DNA of 64,000 bases, from the NCBI GenBank assembly GCA_022562055.1, contig JADFQA010000005.1, positions 1-64,000 of the forward strand. The letters are read 5' to 3'. Below, one piece after another: positions 1 through 8,611 of this stretch; position 1 is the stretch's first letter, and each line of letters opens with the position of its first letter. The notes beneath the pieces were generated by a model. It saw nothing but the letters and a program-made list of their open reading frames with translations. It made no database searches and was not told the DNA's origin. This stretch comes from Acidobacteriota bacterium. Lineage in GTDB: Bacteria; Actinomycetota; Acidimicrobiia; Spongiisociales; UBA5794. The position numbers and the translations under genes are program-made.

Positions 1-1
1 C

Positions 2-127
2 GATGGAATTGTCTTCGACACCGTCGCACCCGTTCCCTCAACCGCAGGAGTCCACGACGTGTCGATCGGTCACGGCAACGCGGTGGTGAGCATCATTAAG
101 CAGCCCCTCTGTGTCAACCTTGTGTGA
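2..127 (+). pseudogene. 3' end of a truncated gene cut by the IS element
   Basis: The reading frame starting at base 2 is open from the window edge and reads as ordinary protein (residues such as DGIVFDTVAPVPSTAG, then HDVSIGHGNAVVSI) until it enters the left inverted repeat of the insertion sequence at base 112. It then meets a TGA at 125-127 inside that repeat. This suggests the 3' part of a gene was displaced by the insertion. I do not recognise the family. Its 5' part lies outside the window, so it cannot be proved to be translated. Confidence 0.45.
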
Positions 128-136
128 GACGGGTTG
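112..136 (+). repeat. IS left terminal inverted repeat
   Basis: Begins TGTCAACCTT and contains GAGACGG. It matches the reverse complement of 1640-1662 apart from small gaps in the middle and near its inner end. Confidence 0.75.
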
Positions 137-184
137 TGTAGGTGATTTACTGTCTTGAGAGGGCGATGTGAGGAGAATGTCTGA

Positions 185-622
185 ATGTCTATTTCTGTGG
201 AGGGTCGGTTGGGTAGTCCTGCCGGCTACGTGAGCGATCCGGATCCTGAGGTCCCGGAGCGGGCGAAGCGCCGGTCGTATTCGGCGAGGTACAAGTTGGA
301 GATCCTTGCCGAATACGACGGATTGGATCGTGAGGGCAAGGGTGCGCTGCTGCGTCGGGAGGGTTTGTATTCGTCGCTGCTCTCTGAGTGGCGCAAGCAG
401 CGCGACAAGGGTGCCCTTGATGCGTTGGCGACGAAACCGGGCCGCCGACCACTCGACCCGGTTGAGCGGGACAACGTTCGGTTGCGTCAACGTGTCGGGT
501 GGCTCGAGGACGAGTTGGGGACGGCTCGTCGGGTGATCGAGGTTCAGGGGAAACTCTCAGCGCTGTTGGAGGAACTCGCCACCGGCAGCGCCGATCCGGC
601 AACGAGGGGCGAAAAGAAGTGA
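185..622 (+). CDS. IS3-family transposase OrfA (helix-turn-helix)
   Basis: A 145-residue basic protein. Residues about 33-85 form a transposase_8-type helix-turn-helix (SARYKLEILAEYD, then LLRREGLYSSLLSEWRKQR), which binds the terminal repeats. A heptad-like segment follows (RDNVRLRQRVGWLEDEL, about 100-120) and probably acts as the leucine zipper used for multimerisation in IS3 OrfA proteins. The start is ATG 185, with AGGAG at 171-175 nine bases upstream. The stop at 620-622 overlaps the likely OrfB start by GTGA, in the -1 frame relative to OrfA. OrfB may therefore be made by coupling or by -1 frameshifting on the short A-rich run GAAAAGAAG. Confidence 0.85.
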   Translation: MSISVEGRLGSPAGYVSDPDPEVPERAKRRSYSARYKLEILAEYDGLDREGKGALLRREGLYSSLLSEWRKQRDKGALDALATKPGRRPLDPVERDNVRLRQRVGWLEDELGTARRVIEVQGKLSALLEELATGSADPATRGEKK

Positions 623-1629
623 TCGACCACGCTATTGAGGAGCTGGCTCCGATGATCGGTGTCACCGCGGCGTGTGCCGCGGTGGGTCGTCCCCGTGCCA
701 CGCATTACCGGTGGCATCGTAAGAGCCCGTTACCAGCAAGACCGAAAAGGATGCCGATACCGCAGCCTCGGGCCCTCGACGACGTTGAACGCAAAGAGGT
801 GCTGCGGGTTCTCCACGAACCCCACCATGTTGATGAGGCGCCAGCCACGGTGTACGCCAAACTGTTGGACGAAGGCGTGTATCTGGGGTCGACGTCAACA
901 ATGTACCGGATCCTGCATGGCGAGGGTGAGGTGTCTGAGCGTCGCCGCCAAGCAACCCATCCCGCCCGCGTCAGACCCGAACTTGTAGCCGCTGGTCCCA
1001 ACAATGTGTGGTCGTGGGATATCACGAAACTGTTGGGACCGGCGAAGTGGACGTACTACTACCTGTATGTGATCATCGACATCTACTCGAGGTACACACC
1101 GGGATGGATGCTTGCACACGTTGAACGGGCCCACCTTGGTGAGCGGCTCCTCGCCGACACGATCCGGACCCAAGGTGTTGAACGGGACCAGCTAACAATC
1201 CACGCCGACCGGGGGGCCGCAATGGCATCGAAACCGGTCGCTCTGCTCCTTTCGGATCTTGGTGTCACCAAAACCCATTCCCGCCCGCACGTATCGAACG
1301 ACAACCCGTATTCAGAATCGCAGTTCAAGACGTTGAAGTATCGGCCCGAGTTCCCGAACCGTTTCGGATCAATTGAGGATGCCCGCAGCTTCACGCAACG
1401 CTTCTTCACCTGGTACAACAATGAGCACCGTCATTCCGGTATCGGGTACCACACCCCCGCAGACGTGCACTACGGCCGGGCAGAAGCAATCCGAAAGCGA
1501 CGGGCAGCCGTCCTCGACGCCGCATATCAGGCTCACCCGGAACGGTTCGTCCGTAAACCACCAACACCGCCACCACTCCCACACACCGCGTGGATCAACA
1601 AACCCGAGGAGGACACCCCGACCCAATGA
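619..1629 (+). CDS. IS3-family transposase OrfB (DDE integrase core)
   Basis: Catalyses strand cleavage and joining during transposition. Taking GTG 619, which overlaps the OrfA stop by four bases, gives 336 residues. An N-terminal HTH-like region (GVTAACAAVGRPRATHYRW) precedes a linker and the rve integrase core. The catalytic triad is visible: Asp134 (WSWDIT), Asp197 (IHADRG) and Glu233 (NPYSESQFK), with 35 residues between the last two, the IS3 spacing. The C-terminal RFFTWYNNEHRHSGIGY motif is also typical. No premature stop is seen. The reading frame extends upstream to 499 inside OrfA, but that part is not needed for the domain. Confidence 0.9.
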   Translation: MIDHAIEELAPMIGVTAACAAVGRPRATHYRWHRKSPLPARPKRMPIPQPRALDDVERKEVLRVLHEPHHVDEAPATVYAKLLDEGVYLGSTSTMYRILHGEGEVSERRRQATHPARVRPELVAAGPNNVWSWDITKLLGPAKWTYYYLYVIIDIYSRYTPGWMLAHVERAHLGERLLADTIRTQGVERDQLTIHADRGAAMASKPVALLLSDLGVTKTHSRPHVSNDNPYSESQFKTLKYRPEFPNRFGSIEDARSFTQRFFTWYNNEHRHSGIGYHTPADVHYGRAEAIRKRRAAVLDAAYQAHPERFVRKPPTPPPLPHTAWINKPEEDTPTQ

Positions 1630-1639
1630 AACCATGAAC

Positions 1640-1662
1640 CAACCGTCTCAAAAAGGTTGACA
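1640..1662 (-). repeat. IS right terminal inverted repeat
   Basis: CAACCGTCTC at the inner side and GGTTGACA at the outer end. It is the inverse partner of 112-136 and marks the right boundary of the element. Confidence 0.75.
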
Positions 1663-1763
1663 GGCTCCGCCGCTGTACAGGTTTGCCCACCGCCCACATC
1701 ATATCATTTGTCTTTGATTGTGTCTCAGCGGCCATTTCGGATCTGGTCGTTGTGTCCGCGGCG

Positions 1764-3779
1764 TTACGGGTTGGCGAATGCACTTGCCCGGTGGAGGAAC
1801 GCAGCCATTTGGGCGCGTGTAACTGGGTCGTCGGGGCAGAAGTTGTCGTTGGTTGGAGGGTTACAGCCCTTGGTGATGCCTGCTTCTGCTAGCCACAAAA
1901 TGTTGGTGATAAAGCCGCTACCGGCAATGTCACCTAACACGGTGAGATCCACCTCGGCGGAGTCGGAGCCAACGTCATCTGTGACTGTGACCTTGACGAT
2001 GTGGGTACCGCCAAGTGTTGGGGTGAAGTCCATTGACGTACCCGACCCGGTGGCGACCACAGCGCCGAGACGTTCCACTGACCAGGCGTATAACACAGAG
2101 CCGGTACCACCAGAAACAGTTGCGCTAAACGACGCAGCAACGCCAGGGGCACCAAACGACGCACCATCAACCATGACACCGATCGCGATATCAGCGATTG
2201 TGATCGAGACTGTCGCGACTGCGGACAAGTTTCCAGCGGGATCCTTCGCGTTGTACGTAAACGAATCAGACATCGTTGCTAAACCGTCGTGCGTGTACGT
2301 AAACGACCCAACCGTATTAAGCGTCAGTGAGCCGTTCGACACATCGCTAACTAGCACGGCCGTCAACGCAAGCGCTTCGGGGTCTGAATCGTTGCCCAAC
2401 ACCCCGGGGACGGCAACGGTCAGCAAGGCGCCATTGGAAACAGTGTACGGACCATCGTCGACAGCGATCGGATCGTCATCAACGGGATTGATCGTCAGCG
2501 ATACGGTCGCTGCGACGGAGTCCTGTACCGCGCCCTGTGCGGTGCGGTAGGTGAACGAGTCAGTGAGCGTTTCCGAGCCGTCGTGGATGTAGGTGAACGA
2601 CCCATCAGTGTTGAGAGTCAGGGACCCATTCGTCACATTCTGCACCAACACTGCCGACATCGGTCCGAGCGCTGTTGCGGAAAACATCGCACCCGGCGTG
2701 GCGCCTACGCCGCGCACATCGTTTCGGAGGACGCCCGAGGCTGCAACGTTGATCGAAGCTCCCTCATTGACGGAGTATCCAGAATCGTCCCGCCCCTCTG
2801 GTGTTCCGATCCGCTCGACCCAAAACACTTCGTCCATGCGCACGAACCTGCGAATGAACCCGCTAATTGCTGTCTGGGTCGTATGGGACTCCACCGCCTG
2901 AGATTTGACGTTGCTCGGCAGAAATGTGAGTTGCATCGATGCTGGCACCACATAAGTCTCCCGCTGATCCCATGTGTACTCCCCGTTCGAGTCGCATTCA
3001 GGCCAGGTTGTCGTGCAGGTGGCTGGGTCGAGGTTGACCACAAACGGACCGTTTGGAATCGTCGGACCGGACCAGTTCGGCGATGTCGTGCCCAAGTCGG
3101 GCCACGCCCCGAAATTCTTGGATATCGTATGCACGATGGCGCTGTGGATGTACGGCTGATAGGTCGGGTCGCTAGTTTGAACGTCGGCGACCGCCTGCAC
3201 GAGGAACTTGTAGGTGAACCGATGGTCAGAGTGACGGTCGAAACGAGAGTGCGTGTAGATGTCATCGGGTCGGAAGGTGTCGATCAGGGCGAAGACATCC
3301 GCTTGCATGTTTTCCTGGGTGATGGCGGCATGAGTGCCTGTGCTATCAGTTCTGTAGTCATACCAGTCCGTCGACCCAAGACCACGGGAGGCGTAGGTTT
3401 CGCTCACGGGTGGCGGAGGGTTTGGGTTCTTGTTGAGGTATCCATTTGGATATCCAAGAAAGATCAGGTCGTCTTCCACCTGCCCGAGGATCAACTGGCC
3501 AGCGACCGCCTCTCCCTGGCGAGTCGTGCCGATAGACACGGTACAAGCTGCGTCATCACAACGGTCACCATTCGTCATATAGGCAATGGTGAGGTTGCCG
3601 CTCGCCTGGTTGGCGATTCCAGCGGCGATAATGATGTCGTCATCGGGATGGGCGGCAAAGATCAGAATACTGCCAGATGGCACCTCGGCTGGCAGCGCTG
3701 GCGCGGCTTGTATGACCAACAGAGCCACAAAGGCTACCGCCGCAAACAACAGCTGTGCCAGTTTCGATTTCAATGCCAT
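1764..3779 (-). CDS. Secreted PIG-L-type deacetylase with Ig-like, PKD and S-layer-like domains
   Basis: 671 residues. Residues 1-31 form a signal peptide (basic start, hydrophobic core, then APALPA). Residues about 35-260 are a GlcNAc-PI de-N-acetylase (LmbE/PIG-L) domain with the zinc motif AHPDDD at 43-48 and a downstream HSDH at 183-186. The family removes N-acetyl groups from amino-sugar substrates; the substrate here is unknown. Two cadherin/VCBS-like repeats follow (each with GSLTLN, then GSFTY and DSFTY), then a PKD-like domain and a C-terminal single S-layer-like tail (WLAEAGITKGCNPP, then FCPDDPVTRAQMAAFLHRA) that is common in Acidimicrobiia exoproteins. The protein is therefore probably exported and surface-attached. 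A GGGGGAG Shine-Dalgarno lies just upstream of ATG 3779. Confidence 0.85.
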   Translation of the reverse strand: MALKSKLAQLLFAAVAFVALLVIQAAPALPAEVPSGSILIFAAHPDDDIIIAAGIANQASGNLTIAYMTNGDRCDDAACTVSIGTTRQGEAVAGQLILGQVEDDLIFLGYPNGYLNKNPNPPPPVSETYASRGLGSTDWYDYRTDSTGTHAAITQENMQADVFALIDTFRPDDIYTHSRFDRHSDHRFTYKFLVQAVADVQTSDPTYQPYIHSAIVHTISKNFGAWPDLGTTSPNWSGPTIPNGPFVVNLDPATCTTTWPECDSNGEYTWDQRETYVVPASMQLTFLPSNVKSQAVESHTTQTAISGFIRRFVRMDEVFWVERIGTPEGRDDSGYSVNEGASINVAASGVLRNDVRGVGATPGAMFSATALGPMSAVLVQNVTNGSLTLNTDGSFTYIHDGSETLTDSFTYRTAQGAVQDSVAATVSLTINPVDDDPIAVDDGPYTVSNGALLTVAVPGVLGNDSDPEALALTAVLVSDVSNGSLTLNTVGSFTYTHDGLATMSDSFTYNAKDPAGNLSAVATVSITIADIAIGVMVDGASFGAPGVAASFSATVSGGTGSVLYAWSVERLGAVVATGSGTSMDFTPTLGGTHIVKVTVTDDVGSDSAEVDLTVLGDIAGSGFITNILWLAEAGITKGCNPPTNDNFCPDDPVTRAQMAAFLHRASAFANP

Positions 3780-4040
3780 GTCCGTCGACTCCCCCTACAA
3801 GAGCGCCCTATGAATTTCTCGCCTGGGAAAAGAAGATGTCGCATGTACCGAAGCCAAGCCCTACCTTCCTCCCCTTCACAGTACACGGGCGTCGGAACGG
3901 CAACAACAAAAACGCTGATGTATGCGGTAACCAAAAGCTGCCGCCCAAGATAGCTGGATACGTGACGTCAACGCCTGAATATCAGAACCGGGGAGATGTT
4001 TGTTGGCCCATCACTATTGATCCGTGAACGAAACGGTTTG
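3780..4040. other. Intergenic stretch with no recognised gene
   Basis: This 261-base gap lies between the start of the PIG-L gene and the tRNA-Leu 3' end and must hold the PIG-L promoter. No reading frame with plausible protein sequence, no hairpin-plus-T terminator and no RNA family was recognised. Confidence 0.4.
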
Positions 4041-4124
4041 TGCGGACGGTGGGACTCGAACCCACATGTGCGTTGCACACCAGATCCTAAGTCTGGCGCC
4101 TATACCAAATTCGGCTACGTCCGC
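4041..4124 (-). tRNA. tRNA-Leu (anticodon UAG)
   Basis: The minus strand folds into a class II cloverleaf of 84 nt. The acceptor stem is GCGGACG/CGTCCGC, the anticodon loop is CTTAGGA with anticodon TAG, there is a long variable arm, and the T-arm is GTGGGTTCGAGTCCCAC. The discriminator is A. CCA is not encoded. Confidence 0.93.
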
Positions 4125-4160
4125 CTGTTGTGCTGTCCGGACCACATCGAGAGGGATTCG

Positions 4161-4212
4161 CTCCCGTCTCAGGCGCGGTCCGAGCCATGTCGTCCAGTGG
4201 CAGAGACGGGAG
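4161..4212. repeat. 10-bp perfect inverted repeat between two tRNA genes
   Basis: CTCCCGTCTC at 4161-4170 and GAGACGGGAG at 4203-4212 are separated by 32 bases in the spacer between tRNA-Leu and tRNA-Lys. No known RNA was recognised there. It could be a processing structure or terminator in a tRNA precursor. Confidence 0.5.
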
Positions 4213-4220
4213 GCTCCGCC

Positions 4221-4296
4221 TGGTGGGTCGCCAGGGACTTGAACCCTGAACCTATCGGTTAAGAGCCGATTGCTCTTCCAGTTGAGCTAGCGACCC
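4221..4296 (-). tRNA. tRNA-Lys (anticodon CUU)
   Basis: The minus strand folds as a 73-nt cloverleaf plus encoded CCA (4221-4223). The acceptor stem is GGGTCGC/GCGACCC, the anticodon loop is CTCTTAA with anticodon CTT, and the T-arm is CAGGGTTCAAGTCCCTG. Confidence 0.94.
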
Positions 4297-4391
4297 GCGG
4301 ACGTGTGAGGATAGCAAGGGATTGCAGGTCTCGAGAATTTCCAGCGAGTTCGCACCCGCGTGGGAATCTGCAAGAATACGGGACCGATTTA

Positions 4392-4468
4392 CGGGCTGTA
4401 GCGCAGCTTGGTAGCGCACCTGGTTTGGGACCAGGGGGTCGTCGGTTCGAATCCGACCAGCCCGACCA
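4392..4468 (+). tRNA. tRNA-Pro (anticodon UGG)
   Basis: Acceptor stem CGGGCTG/CAGCCCG, anticodon loop TTTGGGA with anticodon TGG, T-arm GTCGGTTCGAATCCGAC, discriminator A, and CCA encoded at 4466-4468. It is the first of four plus-strand tRNAs that lead into tig. Confidence 0.94.
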
Positions 4469-4497
4469 ACACGTCCGCAGAGCAGGGCGTCAGCGGT

Positions 4498-4568
4498 GCG
4501 GATGTAGCTCAATGGCAGAGCCCCAGCCTTCCAAGCTGGTTACGCGGGTTCGATACCCGTCATCCGCT
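4498..4568 (+). tRNA. tRNA-Gly (anticodon UCC)
   Basis: Acceptor stem GCGGATG/CATCCGC, anticodon stem CCAGC/GCTGG with loop CTTCCAA (anticodon TCC), T-arm GCGGGTTCGATACCCGT, discriminator T. CCA is not encoded. Confidence 0.94.
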
Positions 4569-4631
4569 CAAGGAATCGAACCACGGTGCCAACTGTGCAA
4601 ACATGGACTATCGAGCGGCTTGCCGTACGAT

Positions 4632-4704
4632 GCCCCTGTAGCTCAGAGGACAGAGCAGGAGCCTTCTAAGCTCTTGGTCGGAGGTTCGAATCCTTCCAGG
4701 GGCG
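4632..4704 (+). tRNA. tRNA-Arg (anticodon UCU)
   Basis: Acceptor stem GCCCCTG/CAGGGGC, anticodon loop CTTCTAA with anticodon TCT, T-arm GGAGGTTCGAATCCTTC, discriminator G. CCA is not encoded. Confidence 0.94.
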
Positions 4705-4729
4705 CGTCGGGTAACCGCCTCGCCTACAT

Positions 4730-4808
4730 GGTGGCCGTAGCTCAGCTTGGTTAGAGCGCCTGGTTGTGGTCCAGGAGGTCGCGGGTTCAAATCCCGTCGG
4801 TCACCCCA
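4730..4808 (+). tRNA. tRNA-His (anticodon GUG)
   Basis: Acceptor stem GTGGCCG/CGGTCAC with an encoded extra G at 4730 opposite C73 (4805), the tRNA-His identity pair. The anticodon loop is TTGTGGT with anticodon GTG, and CCA is encoded at 4806-4808. The gene ends 76 bases before the tig start, so the two may be co-transcribed. Confidence 0.95.
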
Positions 4809-4884
4809 AACTAGGTCCCTGCTCCGTGGAAAATCGGTGGCGGGCAGGTCGCTTGCGACCGCATCGATATCCGAGGAGTTCATA

Positions 4885-6297
4885 GTGCAGACGCAAGTCA
4901 CCGAGGCGGGGCCGTTCGAGCGGCTTCTCAAGATCCAGCTCGGCGAAGAGGAACTCGAGGAAGCAAAGATTGTTGCTGCTCGCAAACTCTCCAAGGAACT
5001 CAAGGTCAAGGGATTCCGCCCTGGCAAGATCCCGCGCCAAATCGTCGAACGGATGGTTGGCGCCGACGCCCTACGGTCCGAAGCCATCGACGGCGTGCTT
5101 CCGGACGCAGTCGGGGATGCGCTTAGAAAGGAAGAGCTCAACCCCGTGACGCGTCCGGCGATCACTTCCATCGAAGATATCGAGGGTGGTGGTGTCGAAG
5201 TCGACGTCATGATTACGTTGTGGCCTTCAATCGAAGCCGTTCCTGATTTTGCAGGTCGAAAAGTTGAAGCAGACCTCGCCCCTGTCAGCCAGGAAGCAAT
5301 CGACGAGCAAATCGATCGTTTGCGCGGACAGTACGCCACGCTTGAGGATGTCGACCGGCCCGCGCAGAGCGGCGATTTTGTCATGATCGACTTGTCGGCG
5401 TCAATTGACGGCGAACCGGTTGAAGACGCTGGGGCGACCGACCTTCTCTACGAGGTCGGTTCGACGTCGTTCATTGATGGTCTCGACGAGCTGCTTGAAG
5501 GTGCCAGCGTAGACGAGACAAAGACCGGTACCGGGATGCTTCCAGAAGGGTTCGGAGAGCACGGCGGCGACGAGGTGGTGCTTTTGGCGTCGATCAAAGC
5601 GGTCCGGGCGAAAAATCTCCCGGATGTCACTGACGACTGGGTGCAGGACGTTTCAGAATTCGAGACCGTTGACGAACTCACCTCGATGCTCCGCCACAAT
5701 ATGAGAGAGATGGCGAAGGCGACCGCTCGTAGCGACTTTCAAGATCGCGTCATGGCCGACCTCGTAGCGGATCTGAGTCTCAAGTTGCCACAGTCGCTCA
5801 TCGACACAGAAGCCGAAGCCTCTATCCACAGTCTAGGGCACCGCCTGCATGAGCAAGGCATTGATCTGGCAAACTTTTTGCAGATCACCGGCCAGATCGA
5901 GGAAGAGTTTGTTGCAGAATCGAAGACCCAAGCGATTCGATCCTTGCTGACTCGTGTTCTGCTCGAAGGCGTCGCCAAGGTCGAGTCGTTGGAGGTCGAT
6001 GACGAAGAATTGCGCGACGCTATCGCCGGTCTCGCCTCTCAGGGCGAGGTGTCGTCCGAGGAGCTGTACGACGAATTCGCCGCAGATGGCCGTCTAGATA
6101 CGCTCAGCGGTGATATTCTTCGACGTAAGGCTCTCAGCGCCATCATGTCTGCGGTGGTTGCGGTTGACGAAGACGGCAACACCATTGACTTAGAACCGGC
6201 ACTTGCCGACAGTGACGGTGACAACGAGAGCGACTCCGAGCGGGGCACGTCGGAATCCAGCGTCGACAATGGCGTTGAAGAGTCCCCCGACGAGTAA
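4885..6297 (+). CDS. tig: Trigger factor, ribosome-associated chaperone
   Basis: 470 residues from GTG 4885, preceded by GAGGAG at 4873-4878. The frame is open further upstream through tRNA-His, but that part is not coding. The N-terminal ribosome-binding domain carries the signature GFRPGKIP at 43-50. An FKBP-type peptidyl-prolyl isomerase domain follows at roughly 150-240, and then the helical C-terminal chaperone arm. The tail after about residue 430 is acidic ([14 protein letters not shown]), as in many actinobacterial trigger factors. It binds nascent chains at the ribosome exit tunnel in the cytoplasm. It lies directly upstream of clpP and clpX, the standard arrangement that joins folding and proteolysis. 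Confidence 0.95.
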   Translation: MQTQVTEAGPFERLLKIQLGEEELEEAKIVAARKLSKELKVKGFRPGKIPRQIVERMVGADALRSEAIDGVLPDAVGDALRKEELNPVTRPAITSIEDIEGGGVEVDVMITLWPSIEAVPDFAGRKVEADLAPVSQEAIDEQIDRLRGQYATLEDVDRPAQSGDFVMIDLSASIDGEPVEDAGATDLLYEVGSTSFIDGLDELLEGASVDETKTGTGMLPEGFGEHGGDEVVLLASIKAVRAKNLPDVTDDWVQDVSEFETVDELTSMLRHNMREMAKATARSDFQDRVMADLVADLSLKLPQSLIDTEAEASIHSLGHRLHEQGIDLANFLQITGQIEEEFVAESKTQAIRSLLTRVLLEGVAKVESLEVDDEELRDAIAGLASQGEVSSEELYDEFAADGRLDTLSGDILRRKALSAIMSAVVAVDEDGNTIDLEPALADSDGDNESDSERGTSESSVDNGVEESPDE

Positions 6298-6337
6298 CCT
6301 TCCGTCAAGGCGGATTTGCACGAAAGGCCGAAACTAC

Positions 6338-6946
6338 ATGAGCTACCTAGTACCAACCGTCATTGAGCAGACGCCCCGTGGAGAACGGGTATCTGACATC
6401 TACAGTCGCCTGCTCAAGGACCGCATCATTTTCTTAGGGACGCCGATCGATGACACGATCGCAAACCTCATCATGGCCCAGTTGCTCCACCTCGAAGGTG
6501 ATGATCCTGACAAGGACATCATGCTCTATATCAACTCGCCCGGCGGTTCGACTTACGCACTGATGGCGATTTACGACACGATGCAGTTCGTGAAGCCAGA
6601 TGTTTCAACCTACTGCATGGGTCTTGCGGCATCTGCAGCGGCGGTGTTGCTCGCCGGGGGGGCGAAAGGAAAGCGATTTGCGCTGCCTCACGCCCGAATT
6701 ATGTTGCATCAGCCACATGTTCAGGGTCTTGGTGGTCAGGCCACCGATATTGAAATCCAGGCGCGCGAAATCGTCAAGACGCGTGAGGAAATCAACAGCA
6801 TCATTGTCGACCACACCAACCAACCGCTCGAGCGTGTCGAACTCGACACCGACCGCGATTATTGGCTCGGTGCCCAAGAGGCAAAAGAGTACGGCGTGAT
6901 AGACGAAGTCCTCGCCCCGCGGTCCCTTGTCACGGCGTCGAAGTAG
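6338..6946 (+). CDS. clpP: ATP-dependent Clp protease proteolytic subunit
   Basis: 202 residues from ATG 6338, with GAAAGG upstream. It is the serine peptidase that forms the tetradecameric ClpP chamber and degrades substrates fed by ClpX. The triad is Ser99 (GLAASAAA), His124 (RIMLHQP) and Asp174 (TDRDYW). The usual GQAASM around the serine is GLAASA here, a conservative variant. Only one clpP is seen, whereas many actinobacteria carry a clpP1-clpP2 pair; a second copy could lie elsewhere. The clpX start follows the stop within ten bases, so the two are almost certainly co-translated. Confidence 0.95.
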   Translation: MSYLVPTVIEQTPRGERVSDIYSRLLKDRIIFLGTPIDDTIANLIMAQLLHLEGDDPDKDIMLYINSPGGSTYALMAIYDTMQFVKPDVSTYCMGLAASAAAVLLAGGAKGKRFALPHARIMLHQPHVQGLGGQATDIEIQAREIVKTREEINSIIVDHTNQPLERVELDTDRDYWLGAQEAKEYGVIDEVLAPRSLVTASK

Positions 6947-6955
6947 GAGTCGCCG

Positions 6956-8227
6956 TTGGCAAAGTACGAAGGCAGCGAGCTTCTCAAGTGCAGTTTCTGC
7001 GGAAAGTCTCAGAAGCAGGTTAAGAAGCTGATCGCCGGTCCCGGGGTTTACATCTGCGACGAGTGCATCGATCTGTGCAACGAGATTATCGAAGAGGAGC
7101 TTTCTGACAAGGAAGAGGTCGGTCTCGACGAGCTCCCAAAGCCGGTGGAGATTTTTGACTTTCTCGACGACTACGTTGTAGGTCAGGTTCAAGCGAAGAA
7201 GATTCTCGCCGTTGCCGTGTACAACCACTACAAACGGGTGCGCGTAGGGCGTCGGGCGATCGATTCTGATGTCGAATTACAGAAGTCGAACATCCTCATG
7301 GTCGGTCCGACCGGTGTTGGTAAGACACTGCTCGCCCAGACCCTCGCACGCATGCTCAACGTGCCGTTTGCCATTGCGGACGCTACGGCGTTGACCGAGG
7401 CTGGTTACGTCGGGGAGGATGTCGAAAATATTCTCCTCAAACTGATTCAGGCAGCCGACTTCGATATCAAACGTGCCGAGACGGGCATCATCTATATCGA
7501 CGAGATCGACAAGGTCGCGCGCAAGGCCGAGAACCCTTCGATCACGCGCGATGTGTCGGGCGAAGGTGTTCAGCAGGCGTTGTTGAAGATCCTCGAAGGC
7601 ACCGAGGCGAGCGTGCCGCCGCAGGGTGGGCGCAAACACCCGCATCAGGAGTTCCTCCAAATCGATACGACCAACATGTTGTTCATCTGTGGCGGGGCGT
7701 TCGCCGGCCTTGATGCCATTGTGCGGTCCCGCATCGGTAAGAACGCAATTGGATTTGGCAGCCACCTGAGTGGTGAAGCTGTCGAGGACGAAGATCTCTT
7801 GTCGCAAGTGTTGCCCGAGGACCTGATCGCATTTGGGCTCATTCCAGAGTTCATTGGTCGGCTACCGGTTTTGGCCACAGTGAACGAGCTTGACCATGAG
7901 TCTTTGATCCAAGTGCTTACAGAGCCAAAGAACGCACTCATTCGCCAGTACCAAAAGTTCTTTGAGATGGATGGCGTAGAGCTTGTTGTCGAAGATGATG
8001 CTTTGGTTGCGATTGCGGAACAAGCAATGAAGCGTTCCACCGGCGCTCGCGGGCTGCGTGCCATCATGGAAGAGGTACTTCTCGACACGATGTACGATCT
8101 GCCATCGCGCACCGATATTGCTCGTGTCGTGATCGACGGTGACGTCGTGCGCGACAAGGTCAACCCGACCCTGGTCCCAATCACGGAGATCGCAACCGAA
8201 GACATCCAAGAAGAACGCTCCGCCTAG
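6956..8227 (+). CDS. clpX: Clp protease ATP-binding subunit ClpX
   Basis: 423 residues from TTG 6956, with GGAG overlapping the clpP stop seven bases upstream. The N-terminal C4 zinc finger uses Cys12, Cys15, Cys34 and Cys37. The AAA+ domain has Walker A GPTGVGKT at 117-124 and Walker [10 protein letters not shown], and the C-terminal small domain contains the STGARGLRA sensor region. ClpX recognises tagged or specific substrates, unfolds them with ATP and passes them to ClpP. Length and motifs are complete. It is the third gene of the tig-clpP-clpX cluster. Confidence 0.96.
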   Translation: MAKYEGSELLKCSFCGKSQKQVKKLIAGPGVYICDECIDLCNEIIEEELSDKEEVGLDELPKPVEIFDFLDDYVVGQVQAKKILAVAVYNHYKRVRVGRRAIDSDVELQKSNILMVGPTGVGKTLLAQTLARMLNVPFAIADATALTEAGYVGEDVENILLKLIQAADFDIKRAETGIIYIDEIDKVARKAENPSITRDVSGEGVQQALLKILEGTEASVPPQGGRKHPHQEFLQIDTTNMLFICGGAFAGLDAIVRSRIGKNAIGFGSHLSGEAVEDEDLLSQVLPEDLIAFGLIPEFIGRLPVLATVNELDHESLIQVLTEPKNALIRQYQKFFEMDGVELVVEDDALVAIAEQAMKRSTGARGLRAIMEEVLLDTMYDLPSRTDIARVVIDGDVVRDKVNPTLVPITEIATEDIQEERSA

Positions 8228-8266
8228 TCAGACGTCGCGTGTTGGGATAGTGAGGAGTCTTCAACA

Positions 8267-8611
8267 GTGGGTGGAAACGGCGGGGGCAGTGTGCTTTCGG
8301 GAGAGCTGTTTGACGACCACGAGTTCGTTGGTCAAGTCTGGGAGTCAGAAATTGTAGAGGGTACGGAGTTCCGTAACTGCAGCTTCACCGATGTCAGTGT
8401 TGCCGGTTCCTCCTTAGCGTCATGCCTGTTTCACGAATGCACGTTTAGCCGCTGCGACCTCGCCGGTGCGACGGTCTGTCGGGTCGGTTACCCGACCGGC
8501 GCTTTGACGACTTTCCCGGACTTCCAAACGTGGGTGATGCGGTCTGGATCGCCCCACCCGCTCACGTCGTCGGTCGGGTCCCAGTCGAGGGCGATGAGGT
8601 CGGCGTCATAA
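8267..8611 (+). CDS. Short pentapeptide-repeat protein
   Basis: 114 residues from GTG 8267, with GAGGAG nine bases upstream. Residues about 30-72 contain pentapeptide-like units with Phe/Leu in the central position (FRNCSF, SSLASCLFHECTF, DLAGAT), the pattern of right-handed quadrilateral beta-helix proteins. After about residue 75 the repeat is lost and the sequence looks random. That section overlaps the 3' end of the convergent amidohydrolase gene by 124 bases and includes a hairpin at 8478-8496. It is probably a degenerate or truncated member of the family. No function can be assigned. Confidence 0.5.
   Translation: MGGNGGGSVLSGELFDDHEFVGQVWESEIVEGTEFRNCSFTDVSVAGSSLASCLFHECTFSRCDLAGATVCRVGYPTGALTTFPDFQTWVMRSGSPHPLTSSVGSQSRAMRSAS
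8478..8496. terminator. Hairpin at the amidohydrolase 3' end
   Basis: GTCGGGT and ACCCGAC form a 7-bp stem with a 5-base loop, sitting on the stop codon of the minus-strand amidohydrolase and inside the convergent pentapeptide gene. There is no T-run, so it is only a possible terminator. Confidence 0.35.

Larger units (their letters stand above)
112..1662 (+). mobile_element. IS3-family insertion sequence
   Basis: About 1.55 kb bounded by imperfect terminal inverted repeats. The left end from 112 begins TGTCAACCTT and continues to GAGACGG. The right end read inward from 1662 begins TGTCAACCTT and continues to GAGACGG, with a small length difference in the spacer. Two overlapping transposase frames lie inside (OrfA 185-622, OrfB 619-1629) and OrfB carries a D-D-35-E triad, as in the IS3 family. 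The bases flanking the ends (…CTCTG and GGCTC…) show no obvious 3-4 bp target duplication. Both reading frames look intact, so the element could be active. Confidence 0.85.

Noticed and set aside
619-622. Certain programmed -1 frameshift in the IS element
   Set aside because: OrfB is in the -1 frame, but the run GAAAAGAAG is only a weak slippery site and a GTG start with a four-base overlap explains expression equally well.
2583-3953. 456-codon plus-strand frame opposite the PIG-L gene
   Set aside because: It is antisense to a protein with clear domains, and its translation is rich in His, Arg and Cys with no recognisable family.
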